The notes under the pieces were generated by a model. It made no database searches, had not been told where the DNA came from, and saw only the letters and a list, made by a program, of their open reading frames with translations. This document shows positions 1 through 8,802 of a DNA stretch of 64,000 nt, piece after piece; position 1 is the stretch's first letter, and each line of letters begins with the position of its first letter. Source of the DNA: Lysobacter sp. Root76 (lineage in GTDB: Bacteria > Pseudomonadota > Gammaproteobacteria > Xanthomonadales > Xanthomonadaceae); NCBI RefSeq assembly GCF_001428685.1, contig NZ_LMIK01000007.1, forward strand, positions 144,971 through 208,970, given 5' to 3'. Position numbers and translations under genes: made by a program.

Positions 1-1223
1 TCGGCAGCATCGTGATTACGCTGGGCATCGGCCTGGCGGGATTCGCGGTGCGCAACCTGGTGCTCGAACAGCGCATGCAGCGCGAAGCCGATGCGTTCTG
101 GGCTGGGTATGCGCGCAACCCGCAACACCCCCTGCCCATCACCTCGACCACGGTCGGCTACTTCGTCGCCGCCGGCGCCAGCGAAGAGGCCCTGCCCGCG
201 GCCGCGCGCGGCGTCGTCCGACAGGGGATGAACGAACTGCCGGGCGACGAGCGCGTGATGCTGGTCGACCGGCGCAAGGCGGGCACGTTCTACCTGTTGT
301 ATTCGTCGGAGCTGATCGACGAGGCGATCGTGTTCACCGGGCTGGGCTCGCTGCTGCTGTCGTTGTTGACCATGTACTTCATCTCCTGGCTGACCTACCG
401 CAACACCAAGCGCCTGGTGACGCCGGTCAACCGCCTCGCCGCCGCGGTCGCGCACTGGGACCCGCGCGATCCGCGCGCCGCCGCCGTGTCCCTGGAGGAC
501 CTGCCCGGCGAGATCGGCAGCGAAGTGCGGCAGCTGTCGGCCGCGCTGCGCGGCCTGGCCCAGCGCCTCGGCGACTTCGTCCAGCGCGAGCGCGATTTCA
601 CCCGCGACGCCAGCCACGAGCTGCGCACCCCGTTGACCGTGATCCGGGTCGCCACGGACCTGATGCTGGGCGACCCGGAAACGCCGGTGCGCGCGCAACG
701 CTCGCTGGCGCGGGTGCAACGCGCCGGGCGCGACATGGAAGCGGTGATCGACGCCTTCCTGATCCTGGCTCGCGAGGCGGAAGTCGCGCCGCAGAGCGAG
801 GAATTCCCGGTCCGCGAGATCGTCGACCACGAGGTCGAGCGTGTGCGGCCGATGCTGACCGGCAAAGAGGTCGAGCTCAGCGTGACCGACGACGGCGCAC
901 CGAGGCTGCTGGCGCCGCCGCATGTGCTCAGCGTGATGGTCGGAAACCTGCTGAGCAACGCGGTGCGCTTCACCGATTCCGGCCGCATCGAAGTGCGTCT
1001 GGCCCGCGACCGCATCGAGATCCGCGACACCGGCATCGGCATGTCGGCCGAAACCCTCAACCGCGCCTTCGATCCGTTCTACCGCGCGGATTTCTCCGGT
1101 GTGGACGGCAAGGGCATGGGGCTGTCGATCGTGCGCCGGCTTGGCGAACGCTTCGGCTGGCCGGTCCAGCTCAGCAGCGTGCCGGGACAGGGCACGGTGG
1201 CCGTCATTCGCTTCAACCGCTGA
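1..1223 (+). CDS. sensor histidine kinase (5' end outside window)
   Basis: Membrane-bound two-component sensor kinase. The frame is open to the left edge; the first in-frame GTG (12) lies inside a hydrophobic segment, so the true start is upstream. Counting from that GTG, a periplasmic stretch (about 20-100) is followed by a second membrane helix (about 105-127), a HAMP-like linker, a HisKA H-box with phospho-accepting His202 (SHELRTPL), and an HATPase domain with an N-box (NLLSNAVRF), a G1 motif (DTGIGM) and a G2 motif (GKGMGLSIV). It autophosphorylates and passes phosphate to a response regulator, probably encoded upstream and not visible. The signal is unknown. A 258-bp gap separates it from the exporter genes, so a link to them is only possible. 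Confidence 0.9.
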   Translation, partial: GSIVITLGIGLAGFAVRNLVLEQRMQREADAFWAGYARNPQHPLPITSTTVGYFVAAGASEEALPAAARGVVRQGMNELPGDERVMLVDRRKAGTFYLLYSSELIDEAIVFTGLGSLLLSLLTMYFISWLTYRNTKRLVTPVNRLAAAVAHWDPRDPRAAAVSLEDLPGEIGSEVRQLSAALRGLAQRLGDFVQRERDFTRDASHELRTPLTVIRVATDLMLGDPETPVRAQRSLARVQRAGRDMEAVIDAFLILAREAEVAPQSEEFPVREIVDHEVERVRPMLTGKEVELSVTDDGAPRLLAPPHVLSVMVGNLLSNAVRFTDSGRIEVRLARDRIEIRDTGIGMSAETLNRAFDPFYRADFSGVDGKGMGLSIVRRLGERFGWPVQLSSVPGQGTVAVIRFNR

Positions 1224-1481
1224 ATCCACAGGCCGCACGCCGGCATCGGCATGGGCGCGATCCGGCCCGGGCCGCGCTGCGACGCAATCGCATCTCCCAG
1301 CATCCATGGAATGCCCGAACGGTCGCAGGACCAGTGCGGGTCGGTACCGAGCGCGCCCGGCTTGCCGCTAAGCTGAGCGCGCCGTGACTGCGGCCCCGCC
1401 CGGGAACGAATCCAGTTCCCGGCCTGTCAACCGAAAGCGGCCACGCGCGTTGCCGCCTCCATACCTTCCAGCCAGAACCTC

Positions 1482-3056
1482 ATGAGCGCAGCCCGCAAGC
1501 CGCAGTCGTCCGTTCGCAAATCCTCGCCCTGGATCCGCCGCGCCGTCGTCGCCGCGGTGCTGCTGGCCCTCGCCGGCGGCGGTTACTACTACTACCGCCA
1601 GCGCAACGCCGAGGCCGAGGCCGCGGCCTACCGCACGGCCAAGGTCGAGCGTGGCGACATCCGGGTCGCGATCTCGGCCACCGGCGCGCTCGCCGCGATC
1701 TCGACCGTCGACGTCGGCAGCCAGATTTCCGGCCAGGTCACCGACGTGCTCGTGGACTTCAACGACCGCGTGACCAAGGGCCAGGTGATCGCCAAGATCG
1801 ATCCCAGCACCTATCAGGCGCAGATCGCGCAGGGTTCGGCCCAGGTCAACAGCGCTCGCGCCGGTCTTGCCACCGCGCAGGCGACGCTGCGCAACGCCGA
1901 GCTCGATTTCCAGCGCAAGTCGGCCCTGGTCGAACGCCAGCTGGTCGCGCGCAGCGACGCCGACCTGGCCCGCGCCGCGCGCGATCAGGCGCGCGCGCAG
2001 GTCGCTGCGGCGCAGGCGCAGATCAACCAGCAGATCGCCTCGACCCAGACCTCCCGCCTGAACCTGGAGCGCACCGTGATCCGTGCGCCGGTCGACGGCG
2101 TGGTGCTCACCCGCACGGTCGAGCCGGGCCAGACCGTCGCCGCCAGCCTGCAGTCGCCGGTGCTGTTCCAGATCGCCGAAGACCTGTCGAAGATGGAGAT
2201 CGTGCTGGCCATCGACGAAGCCGACATCGGCCAGGTCAAGGCCGGGCAGAGCGTCAGCTTCACCGTCGATTCCTTCCCCGACCGGCAGTTCCGCGGCAAG
2301 GTCCAGCAGGTGCGCATATCGGCGACCAACACCAGCAACGTCATCACCTATCCGGTGGTGGTGTCGGTGGACAACGCCGAGCAAAGCCTGCTGCCGGGCA
2401 TGACCGCCAACGCCGAGATCGAAGTCAGCCGTCGCGACGACGTGCTGCGGGTCAGCAACGCCGCGCTGCGCTACAAGCCGGCCGAAGAGGACGCGGGCGC
2501 GCAGGCCCAGGCCGGTCCGGGCGGCCCCGGTGGCCAGGGCGGCGGGGCGCGCGGCGGTATGGCTACCGACCTGCCGCGCGTGGCGCAGCAGCTCAAGCTC
2601 TCGCCACAGCAGCAGGTCGTGTTCGACGCCGCGCTGGAGGCGATGAAGCAGCGCTCGGCCGCGCGACAGGCCACGCCTGCCGCGAATGGCGGCGGCAGCG
2701 CGCTGTTCGGCGGCGGTCGCGGCCCCGGCGGCCCCGGTGGCGGCATCGTGATCCGCAGTGGCGGCGGCAGTGCCGGCGCGGCGATGGGCGCGCTGCGCCA
2801 GCGCATGCAGGAACGTTTCAACCAGCAGTTCGCCGAATTCCGCGCCGCCCTCGATCCGCAGCAGCAGGCGCGCTGGGACAGCGAAATCGCGGCCCTGCTC
2901 AATGCGCGCCGTGCGCCGTTGTACAAGCTGGTGAACGGCAAGCCCGAGCAGGTCATGGTCCGGGTCGGCGCCAGCGACGGCAGCTGGACCGAGGTTTCGG
3001 GCAATATCCAGCAGGGCGACGAAGTCGTCGTCGGCAGCGGGCGCAGCGCGAAATGA
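1482..3056 (+). CDS. MacA-like periplasmic adaptor of an ABC efflux pump
   Basis: Membrane-fusion (HlyD/MacA) adaptor linking an inner-membrane MacB-type ABC transporter to an outer-membrane channel. An N-terminal membrane anchor (about 19-37) precedes the split lipoyl/barrel-sandwich region (about 75-110 and 195-215), a coiled-coil hairpin (about 115-190), a beta-barrel (to about 325) and a C-terminal membrane-proximal domain (about 485-524). At 524 residues it is much longer than the usual 370-400, because roughly residues 335-475 are an insertion of Gly-rich linkers around helical segments bearing LSPQQQ (about 373) and LDPQQQARW (about 457), resembling LTxxQ motifs of Spy/CpxP proteins. 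The stop overlaps the ATPase gene start by 4 bp, so this is one operon with the next two genes. Substrate unknown. Confidence 0.9.
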   Translation: MSAARKPQSSVRKSSPWIRRAVVAAVLLALAGGGYYYYRQRNAEAEAAAYRTAKVERGDIRVAISATGALAAISTVDVGSQISGQVTDVLVDFNDRVTKGQVIAKIDPSTYQAQIAQGSAQVNSARAGLATAQATLRNAELDFQRKSALVERQLVARSDADLARAARDQARAQVAAAQAQINQQIASTQTSRLNLERTVIRAPVDGVVLTRTVEPGQTVAASLQSPVLFQIAEDLSKMEIVLAIDEADIGQVKAGQSVSFTVDSFPDRQFRGKVQQVRISATNTSNVITYPVVVSVDNAEQSLLPGMTANAEIEVSRRDDVLRVSNAALRYKPAEEDAGAQAQAGPGGPGGQGGGARGGMATDLPRVAQQLKLSPQQQVVFDAALEAMKQRSAARQATPAANGGGSALFGGGRGPGGPGGGIVIRSGGGSAGAAMGALRQRMQERFNQQFAEFRAALDPQQQARWDSEIAALLNARRAPLYKLVNGKPEQVMVRVGASDGSWTEVSGNIQQGDEVVVGSGRSAK

Positions 3057-3769
3057 GCGAGGCGGCCGCCACCGCCGCCGGCGCGGTGATCGAAACGCGC
3101 GCGCTGGGCAAGGTCTATTCGCCCGGCACCGAGGCCGAAGTGGTCGCGCTGCACGGCGTCGACCTGCGCATCGCGCGCGGCGATTTCGTCGCGATCATGG
3201 GCCCGTCGGGTTCGGGCAAGTCGACCCTGATGAATCTGATCGGCTGCCTGGACACGCCCAGCAGCGGCCAATACCTGTGCGACGGCGTCGATGTGGCCAC
3301 GCTCGACGCCGAGGAACGCGCGGTGCTGCGGTTGGAGAAGATCGGTTTCGTGTTCCAGGGCTTCAATCTGCTGCCGCGCATGAGCGCGCTGGAGAACGTG
3401 GCGATGCCGATGGGGTACGCCAACGTGCCGCGCGAGGAGCGCATGCAGCGCGCGCGCGAGGCCCTGGCGGCGGTCGGCCTGGCCGAACGCGCCGGACACC
3501 GGCCCAGCGAGCTGTCCGGTGGTCAGCAGCAGCGCGTGGCGATCGCGCGCGCGCTGATCAACCGGCCGCCGATCCTGCTCGCCGACGAACCCACCGGGGC
3601 GCTGGACACCAAAACCGGCGAAGAGATCCTGGCCCTGTTCAAACGTCTGCAAGCCGAAGACCACACCGTCGTGCTGATCACCCACGACCCCGACGTCGCC
3701 GCCCACTGCGACCGCGTGTTCGCGATGCGCGATGGCGAACTGCACGAGCAGCGCGAGGCGTCGGCATGA
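3053..3769 (+). CDS. MacB-type ABC transporter ATP-binding protein
   Basis: ATPase subunit of a MacB/LolD-type exporter. Visible motifs are Walker A GPSGSGKST (residues 50-58), the Q-loop region, signature LSGGQQQRVAIARA (about 153) and Walker B ILLADEPTG (about 173), with the switch His in LITHD. The 238-residue length is normal for a stand-alone nucleotide-binding subunit; in E. coli MacB this domain is fused to the permease, whereas here it is separate. It overlaps the adaptor gene and the permease gene by 4 bp each, indicating translational coupling of the three-gene export operon. Confidence 0.95.
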   Translation: MSEAAATAAGAVIETRALGKVYSPGTEAEVVALHGVDLRIARGDFVAIMGPSGSGKSTLMNLIGCLDTPSSGQYLCDGVDVATLDAEERAVLRLEKIGFVFQGFNLLPRMSALENVAMPMGYANVPREERMQRAREALAAVGLAERAGHRPSELSGGQQQRVAIARALINRPPILLADEPTGALDTKTGEEILALFKRLQAEDHTVVLITHDPDVAAHCDRVFAMRDGELHEQREASA

Positions 3770-5001
3770 ACTTCCTCGAAGTCCTGCGCACCGCGGTGTT
3801 CGCCCTGCGCGGCAACTGGCTGCGCAGCGCCTTGACCTCGCTGGGCGTGATCATCGGCATCGCCGCGGTGATCGTGATGGTCTCGGTCGGGCAGGGCACC
3901 CAGGCCGAGATCGACAAGCTGGTCTCGGGCCTGGGCTCGAACCGGCTCGACATCAGCTCCGGCGCCGGCCGCGGCGCCGGCGGCGCGCGCCAGAGCGCAT
4001 CGAGTTTCTTCACCTTGAACGAAGGCGACGTCGAGGCGATCCGCGAAGAAGTGCCGGAAGTGCAGTACGCCGCCGGTTCGCTGCGCGGCGGCACGCAGGT
4101 CGTCTACGCCGAGAACAACTGGTCGACACAGTGGCAGGGCGTGCAGCCGGATTTCTTCGAGATCAACGGCTGGACCATCGCCGCGGGCAACGGCTTCGAG
4201 TCGCGCGACTACAGCGGCGGCGGCAAATCGGTGATCCTGGGCGAGACCGTGCGCCGCGAACTGTTCGGCGACGAGGACGCGGTCGGCCAGACCATCCGTC
4301 TGGGGCGGGTGCCGTTCACCGTGGTCGGCACGCTCAAGCCCAAGGGCCAGGGCGGTTTCGGCCAGGACCAGGACGACGTGCTGCTGGTGCCGCTGGAAAC
4401 CGGCCGCCGCCGCCTGCTCGGCGCGATGGGCCTGCCGCCCGGCGCGGTCATGCAGATCGCTGTCGGGGTCGGCCGCGCCGAAGACGTGGACTACGCGCAG
4501 GGCGAGATCGAGGCCCTGCTGCGCCAGCGCCACAAGATACAGCCCGGTGCCGATGACGATTTCAACGTGCGCAACATCGCCGAAGTCGTGGCCACGCGCA
4601 CCGCCACCACCAACCTGATGTCCAAATTGCTGGGCGCGGTGGCGACGATCTGCCTGATCATCGGCGGCATCGGCATCATGAACATCATGCTGGTGTCGGT
4701 GACCGAGCGTATCCGCGAGATCGGCCTGCGCATGGCGGTCGGCGCCGGTCCCGGCGACATCCGCCGCCAGTTCCTGGCGGAGGCGATGGTGATCGCGATG
4801 ATAGGCGGCGTGATCGGCATCGCGATCGGCGTGGTCGGCGCGCTGCTGGTCGGAAAACTCGGCGCGCTGCCGGTGGCGCTGAACGCGCAGGTGGTCGGGC
4901 TGGCCGCGGCGTTCTCGATCGCGACCGGCCTGTTCTTCGGCTACTACCCGGCGCGCAAGGCTTCGCTGCTGGACCCGATCGAGGCGCTGCGGCAGCAGTA
5001 G
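3766..5001 (+). CDS. MacB-type ABC transporter permease
   Basis: Inner-membrane permease of the MacB/FtsX family, 411 residues. The start ATG at 3766 overlaps the ATPase stop (ATGA). An N-terminal helix (LRSALTSLGVIIGIAAVIVM) is followed by a large periplasmic MacB_PCD-like domain (about 45-280) and three C-terminal helices, including a GGIGIMNIMLVSVTER segment typical of the FtsX domain. It couples periplasmic conformational changes driven by the ATPase to export through the adaptor. MacAB relatives export macrolides, peptides or lipids; nothing here fixes the substrate. Confidence 0.95.
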   Translation: MNFLEVLRTAVFALRGNWLRSALTSLGVIIGIAAVIVMVSVGQGTQAEIDKLVSGLGSNRLDISSGAGRGAGGARQSASSFFTLNEGDVEAIREEVPEVQYAAGSLRGGTQVVYAENNWSTQWQGVQPDFFEINGWTIAAGNGFESRDYSGGGKSVILGETVRRELFGDEDAVGQTIRLGRVPFTVVGTLKPKGQGGFGQDQDDVLLVPLETGRRRLLGAMGLPPGAVMQIAVGVGRAEDVDYAQGEIEALLRQRHKIQPGADDDFNVRNIAEVVATRTATTNLMSKLLGAVATICLIIGGIGIMNIMLVSVTERIREIGLRMAVGAGPGDIRRQFLAEAMVIAMIGGVIGIAIGVVGALLVGKLGALPVALNAQVVGLAAAFSIATGLFFGYYPARKASLLDPIEALRQQ

Positions 5002-5103
5002 CGGTTCATCCTCGCGGCGTGCCGCGCCGGCCACGACCACCGGCACGGGCGGGCGCCGCAGCGGCCTGGCATCGTGCGCCGGACGACCCGGAGCGGAGTG
5101 GAC

Positions 5104-6306
5104 ATGAGCAAGTGGCGGCTATTGGCGCTGTTGTTGTTGCAGGCGTTCGGCGCGCAGGCCGCGGACCTGGCGGCGTCGCCGACGACGGTGACCATCCTCG
5201 GCGTCGATCATGCCGCGCAACTGGTCTCCGAGCGCGACCAGCCGGCGCTGCTGGAGGCGTTCCTGGATCGCGTCGAACCCGATGCGGTCTGCATCGAGCG
5301 CGCGCCCGAATCGTACGCGCGCAACGACTACTACGAGTTCACCTACGAGGTCCAGGACGTGGTGGTGCCGTTCGCGCGCCGCAGCGGGATCGAGCTGTGC
5401 CCGATCGACTGGGAGCCGCCGATCGAAGACCAGCGCCTGGGTTTCGGCATGAGCTTGGACGTGCCGCCGGAGCTGCGCCTGCTCAAGGGCTTCCCCAGCT
5501 TTCTCAGCTTCGGGCCGGAGGCGCTGAAGCGGGATTTCTTCCGTGCCGACGATCCGGCCAATCTGCAGAAGGTTACGAATTGGGCGTCGACCCCGGCCGC
5601 GCGCGGCAAGGACGATCTGCCGCGCCGGCTGTATTTGTACCGGACCTATATGCAGGCGCGCCGCATCGCCGCGGCCGCGCGCGCGCATCCGGGCGGCACG
5701 GTGGCGGTGGTCGTCGGCGAGTTCCACAAGCACGACATCGAGGCGATCCTGAAGGACGAGCCGGGCCTGCGCCTGATCCAGCCCTCGAGCTTCGGGCGCC
5801 CCAGCGCGGGCGACGTCGCCGCGCACGACCGGACCGAATACCGCGCCGCCATCGCCAGCTTCAACTTGCTGGGCCTGCAATCGCTGTCGGGTGCGGTGGA
5901 CTACGGTTACGTCGCGCGCGCCGTGGAAGCGCTGGAAGCGAACGGCGCCACCGCGCAGACGCGGCTGTTCCGGACCCGCCTGGATCTGCTGCAGGGACGG
6001 ATCCGGCGCGAGGAAGCCGTCGAGCGCTATCGCGCCATCGCTGCCGAGGCCGGCGATGCGAAGTTCTCCTGGAACGGGGTCAAGGACGCCGCGCGCGTGG
6101 ATTCCTACTTCGATCCGTTCGGCAATCTCGATGTGCGCCGGCGTGCCTGGTTGGAAGCCGCGCGGGAGACCTGGGCCATGGGCGACGGCGCCGCTGCGAA
6201 CGCCTTGCTCGACGCTTGCGCCGACGGACTGAGCCCGCGCCAGCGCAATCAGCTGCGGGCTTACTGGGAGCGCGACGTGGCGACTACGGCGGCCAAGCGG
6301 CCCTAG
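5104..6306 (+). CDS. exported TraB/GumN-like protein of unknown function
   Basis: Hypothetical 400-residue protein with a signal peptide ending near AQA (residues 16-20). The frame opens upstream, but ATG 5104 is chosen because it directly precedes the signal peptide. Near the mature N terminus is ILGVDHAAQL (His36), then CIER (Glu65), and later VVVGEFHKHDIEAIL (His208). This spacing of a G-x-x-H strand, an ER motif and a second G-x-x-H strand resembles the TraB/PrgY/GumN (TIKI-like) fold, whose members include metal-dependent proteases. The assignment is inferred from motif pattern only. The C-terminal third (about 240-400) is predicted helical and unrecognised. It stands alone, with 54 bp to the next gene. 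Confidence 0.8.
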   Translation: MSKWRLLALLLLQAFGAQAADLAASPTTVTILGVDHAAQLVSERDQPALLEAFLDRVEPDAVCIERAPESYARNDYYEFTYEVQDVVVPFARRSGIELCPIDWEPPIEDQRLGFGMSLDVPPELRLLKGFPSFLSFGPEALKRDFFRADDPANLQKVTNWASTPAARGKDDLPRRLYLYRTYMQARRIAAAARAHPGGTVAVVVGEFHKHDIEAILKDEPGLRLIQPSSFGRPSAGDVAAHDRTEYRAAIASFNLLGLQSLSGAVDYGYVARAVEALEANGATAQTRLFRTRLDLLQGRIRREEAVERYRAIAAEAGDAKFSWNGVKDAARVDSYFDPFGNLDVRRRAWLEAARETWAMGDGAAANALLDACADGLSPRQRNQLRAYWERDVATTAAKRP

Positions 6307-6360
6307 CATCCCCAAGCGTCGCGCCGGCGGCTATCCTCGCCTTAGTCGAAGGAGACCGCC

Positions 6361-7386
6361 ATGCGCCTGCCGATCCTGCTGTTGAGCCTCGCCGCCATGT
6401 CCAGCACTGCCGCCCACGCCCAAACCCCGCCTGCCGGCGAACGCCCGATCGCCCTGGTGATCCACGGCGGCGCCGGCTTCGTGCCGCGCGATTCGCTCAG
6501 CGAAGCCGACCGCAAGGCCGCGCACGCCGATCTCAATCGCGCCCTGGACGCCGGCTACGACGTGCTCAAGAGCGGCGGCAGCGCGCTGGACGCGGTCTCG
6601 GCGACGATCGTGGTGCTGGAGGATTCGCCGATCTTCAACGCCGGCAAGGGCGCGGTGTTCAACGCGCGCGGCAGTCACGAGCTGGACGCGTCGATCATGG
6701 AAGGCCACACCCGCCGCGCCGGCGCGGTTGCCGGCGTCACCACGGTCAAGAACCCGATCAAGCTGGCGCGCGCGGTGATGGAGCACAGCCCGCACGTGAT
6801 GATGGCCGGTGGCGGCGCCGAGGCGTTCGCCGACACGCGGCCGGAGATCAAGCGCGTACCCAACAGTTATTTCGACACCCCCAAGCGCCGCGAGCAGCTG
6901 GAGAAGGCGCAGCGCGAGGAGGCGGCCAAGGGCAAGCGCGAAGCCAACGCTGCCGGCGATGCGCCCAAATACTTCGGCACCGTGGGCGCGGTCGCGCTGG
7001 ATCGCCAGGGCCACATCGCCGCGGCCACCAGCACCGGCGGCATGACCAACAAGCGCTACGGCCGCGTCGGCGATTCGCCGGTGATCGGCGCCGGCACCTG
7101 GGCCGACGATCGCTGCGGCGTGTCGGGCACGGGTTGGGGCGAGTTCTACATCCGCTACAACGTCGCCCACGACATCTGCGCGCGCGTGGCTTATCGCGGC
7201 GACAGCTTGCAGGCGGCCGCGGACGAGGTGGTCAACAAACTGGTGCCCGCGGCCGGCGGCGACGGCGGCGCGATCGCGCTGGACCGCGAAGGCCATATCG
7301 CGATGCCGTTCAACAGCGGCAGCATGTTCCGCGGCTGGATCAAGCCCGATGGCAGCCGTGGGACGGCGATCCACGAAGAGGAGTGA
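6361..7386 (+). CDS. isoaspartyl peptidase / L-asparaginase (Ntn hydrolase), exported
   Basis: Plant-type asparaginase (T2 family), an N-terminal-nucleophile hydrolase that cleaves isoaspartyl dipeptides and asparagine. A signal peptide (residues 1-20, ending AHA) sends it to the periplasm. The precursor is expected to self-cleave before Thr207 in FGTVGAVALD, giving alpha and beta chains; the GAGTWADD segment and the TSTGGMTNKRYGRVGD loop are typical of the active site. The alpha-chain motif IHGGAG is at about 34. At 341 residues the length is normal. An AAGGAG-type ribosome site lies just before the ATG. No partner genes are evident. Confidence 0.93.
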   Translation: MRLPILLLSLAAMSSTAAHAQTPPAGERPIALVIHGGAGFVPRDSLSEADRKAAHADLNRALDAGYDVLKSGGSALDAVSATIVVLEDSPIFNAGKGAVFNARGSHELDASIMEGHTRRAGAVAGVTTVKNPIKLARAVMEHSPHVMMAGGGAEAFADTRPEIKRVPNSYFDTPKRREQLEKAQREEAAKGKREANAAGDAPKYFGTVGAVALDRQGHIAAATSTGGMTNKRYGRVGDSPVIGAGTWADDRCGVSGTGWGEFYIRYNVAHDICARVAYRGDSLQAAADEVVNKLVPAAGGDGGAIALDREGHIAMPFNSGSMFRGWIKPDGSRGTAIHEEE

Positions 7387-7446
7387 GGCTCGGCGCTAGC
7401 GCTGAACTTCAACCTCGTTCCGGAAAATCTGACGCCGTGCATCGAG

Positions 7447-7560
7447 CCCCTCTCCCGCATGCGGGAGAGGGGTTGGGGTGAGGATGCGTCGCGAGCGTCG
7501 AACTCCACCCGCTGCCCTCATCCGCCCTGCGGGCACCTTCTCCCGCAGGCGGGAGAAGGG
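7447..7560. repeat. paired inverted REP-like elements (family 1)
   Basis: Two short palindromes face each other between the isoaspartyl peptidase and VOC genes. At 7447-7483 an arm pair CCCCTCTCCCGC/GCGGGAGAGGGG is followed by TTGGGGTGAGG; at 7514-7560 a related element runs in reverse with CTTCTCCCGC/GCGGGAGAAG. The same core recurs at 15973 and 39651. Such extragenic palindromes often sit at 3' ends of genes, and the two genes here converge, so they may act as processing or termination structures; that role is inferred. Confidence 0.85.
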
Positions 7561-7604
7561 AAATGCAAAAGCGGCGCCGCGGTCGGCGGCGCGGCCTTAC
7601 CAGG

Positions 7605-8072
7605 TTACGCCCCCTGCTGCTGCGACCACTCCTGCATGCGGCTCTGCATCTCCTCCTCCGACACGTCCTCGACATGCGTGGCCAGAGTCCATTTGTGGCC
7701 GAAGGGATCGACGATGGTGCCGGTGCGGTCGCCCCAGAACTGGTTCTGCAGCGGCTTGTCGACCTTGCCGCCGGCCTTGACCGCCTTGTCGAACGCGGCG
7801 TCGGCGTCGGCGACGTAGATCATGAAAGCGGTGGTCGCGCCGCCGCGGGTCTTGGGGCTGAGCGCGTTCATCTCCGGCCACTCGTCGGACATCATGATCA
7901 CCGAGTCGCCGATGCGGATCTCGGCGTGGCCGATCTTGTCGCCCATCGGCAGGCGATAGATTTCGGTCGCGTCGAGCGCGCGCACGTAAAAGTCGATCGC
8001 GGCGGCGGCATCGTGGACGATCACGTAGGGCGTGACGCTGTGGTAGCCGTCGGGGCGGGGCTGTACTGCCAT
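7605..8072 (-). CDS. VOC-family (glyoxalase/PhnB-like) protein
   Basis: Small cytosolic protein of the vicinal-oxygen-chelate superfamily, 155 residues, closest in look to PhnB/YdfO-type proteins. It opens with a HSVTPYVIVHDAAAAIDFY strand-helix, carries HAEIRIGDSVIMMSDE in the middle and DRTGTIVDPFGHKWTLATH near the end, the usual betaalphabetabetabeta modules. Several His/Glu positions could bind metal, but the substrate cannot be predicted. An upstream in-frame extension to 8498 exists but is not family-like; ATG 8072 is preceded by an AGGAGA ribosome site. A 14-bp tandem repeat begins just upstream. Confidence 0.9.
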   Translation of the reverse strand: MAVQPRPDGYHSVTPYVIVHDAAAAIDFYVRALDATEIYRLPMGDKIGHAEIRIGDSVIMMSDEWPEMNALSPKTRGGATTAFMIYVADADAAFDKAVKAGGKVDKPLQNQFWGDRTGTIVDPFGHKWTLATHVEDVSEEEMQSRMQEWSQQQGA

Positions 8073-8802
8073 GTCGGTGTCTCCTGGGTGGGCGAAATGG
8101 GTTGGAATCGGTTGGCTGAAATCGGTTGGCTGAAATCGGTTGGGCGGAATCGGCCAAATCGCCAGCGGCCGGTCGGTCCGCGAGTATCGGATCGACCGCG
8201 GTCCGATGAGCTGCTCGGCGGCGGGGATGCTGAACGGTTCGATTCTCGGAGGCTGAGACGGCGGCGGCTCGGCGCGGGCCATCGGCGCCGCGGCGGCAGG
8301 GATATTCGGAGCGGTCCGGGGGCGGACGCATGGCCGAATGCTGTCGTCGATGCCGAGACCTCCCGGATCGAGCCCCAGCGCATGCCGGCCGCGTCGTCCT
8401 CGGCCCGGCCCGGCGGCCGCAAGTTCATCGCCGGCCGCGACCTCGGCCCGCGTGCCGCACCGGGTTTCCAGACCGGCGAGCCGTACACAGCGGGACATGG
8501 CCCTGCTCCCGAGTGGTCCGGGGCGGCGAGGGTAGCGCCGGCGGCGCTAAGCGGACGCGAAAACCCCGTGTCGGCCCCGTGACCGCCGCATCCAGCACGG
8601 TCCCGCCGGGGCGACCGGGCGGGGCTTGTGGCAAAATCCATGCCCTGTAGCGGCCGCCGGCTGCGCCCACCGGCCCGTCCGGAGAGAGCCCGACCCCTCA
8701 TGCCCATGACCGAGCAGTCCCGCCGCGGCCGCGCCGCCGCGTCGCCCTCCCTGCCGAGCCCGTGCCCGGTCGCTCCCTTGCTTCCCGCTGCCTGAGGCCG
8801 CC
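8073..8802. other. 730-bp interval without a supported gene
   Basis: Divergent intergenic region between the VOC gene and dgkA. Besides the 14-bp tandem repeat at 8094-8160, only overlapping high-GC open frames are visible. Their translations are rich in Arg, Pro and Ala without any recognisable domain, and none has a good ribosome site, so none is called. It must hold the promoters of both flanking genes, though no clear -35/-10 pair stands out. Confidence 0.55.
8094..8160. repeat. degenerate 13-15-bp tandem repeat upstream of VOC gene
   Basis: About four to five consecutive copies of GAAATCGGTTGGCT-like units (for example 8105-8117, 8118-8131 and 8132-8146), the middle copies nearly identical. 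It lies 22 bp upstream of the VOC start codon, in the likely promoter or leader of that gene. Confidence 0.85.

Noticed and set aside
8021-8707. 228-residue minus-strand open frame in the VOC-dgkA gap
   Set aside because: Arg/Pro/Ser-rich translation, partly overlapping the VOC gene in another frame and made in part of the tandem repeat.
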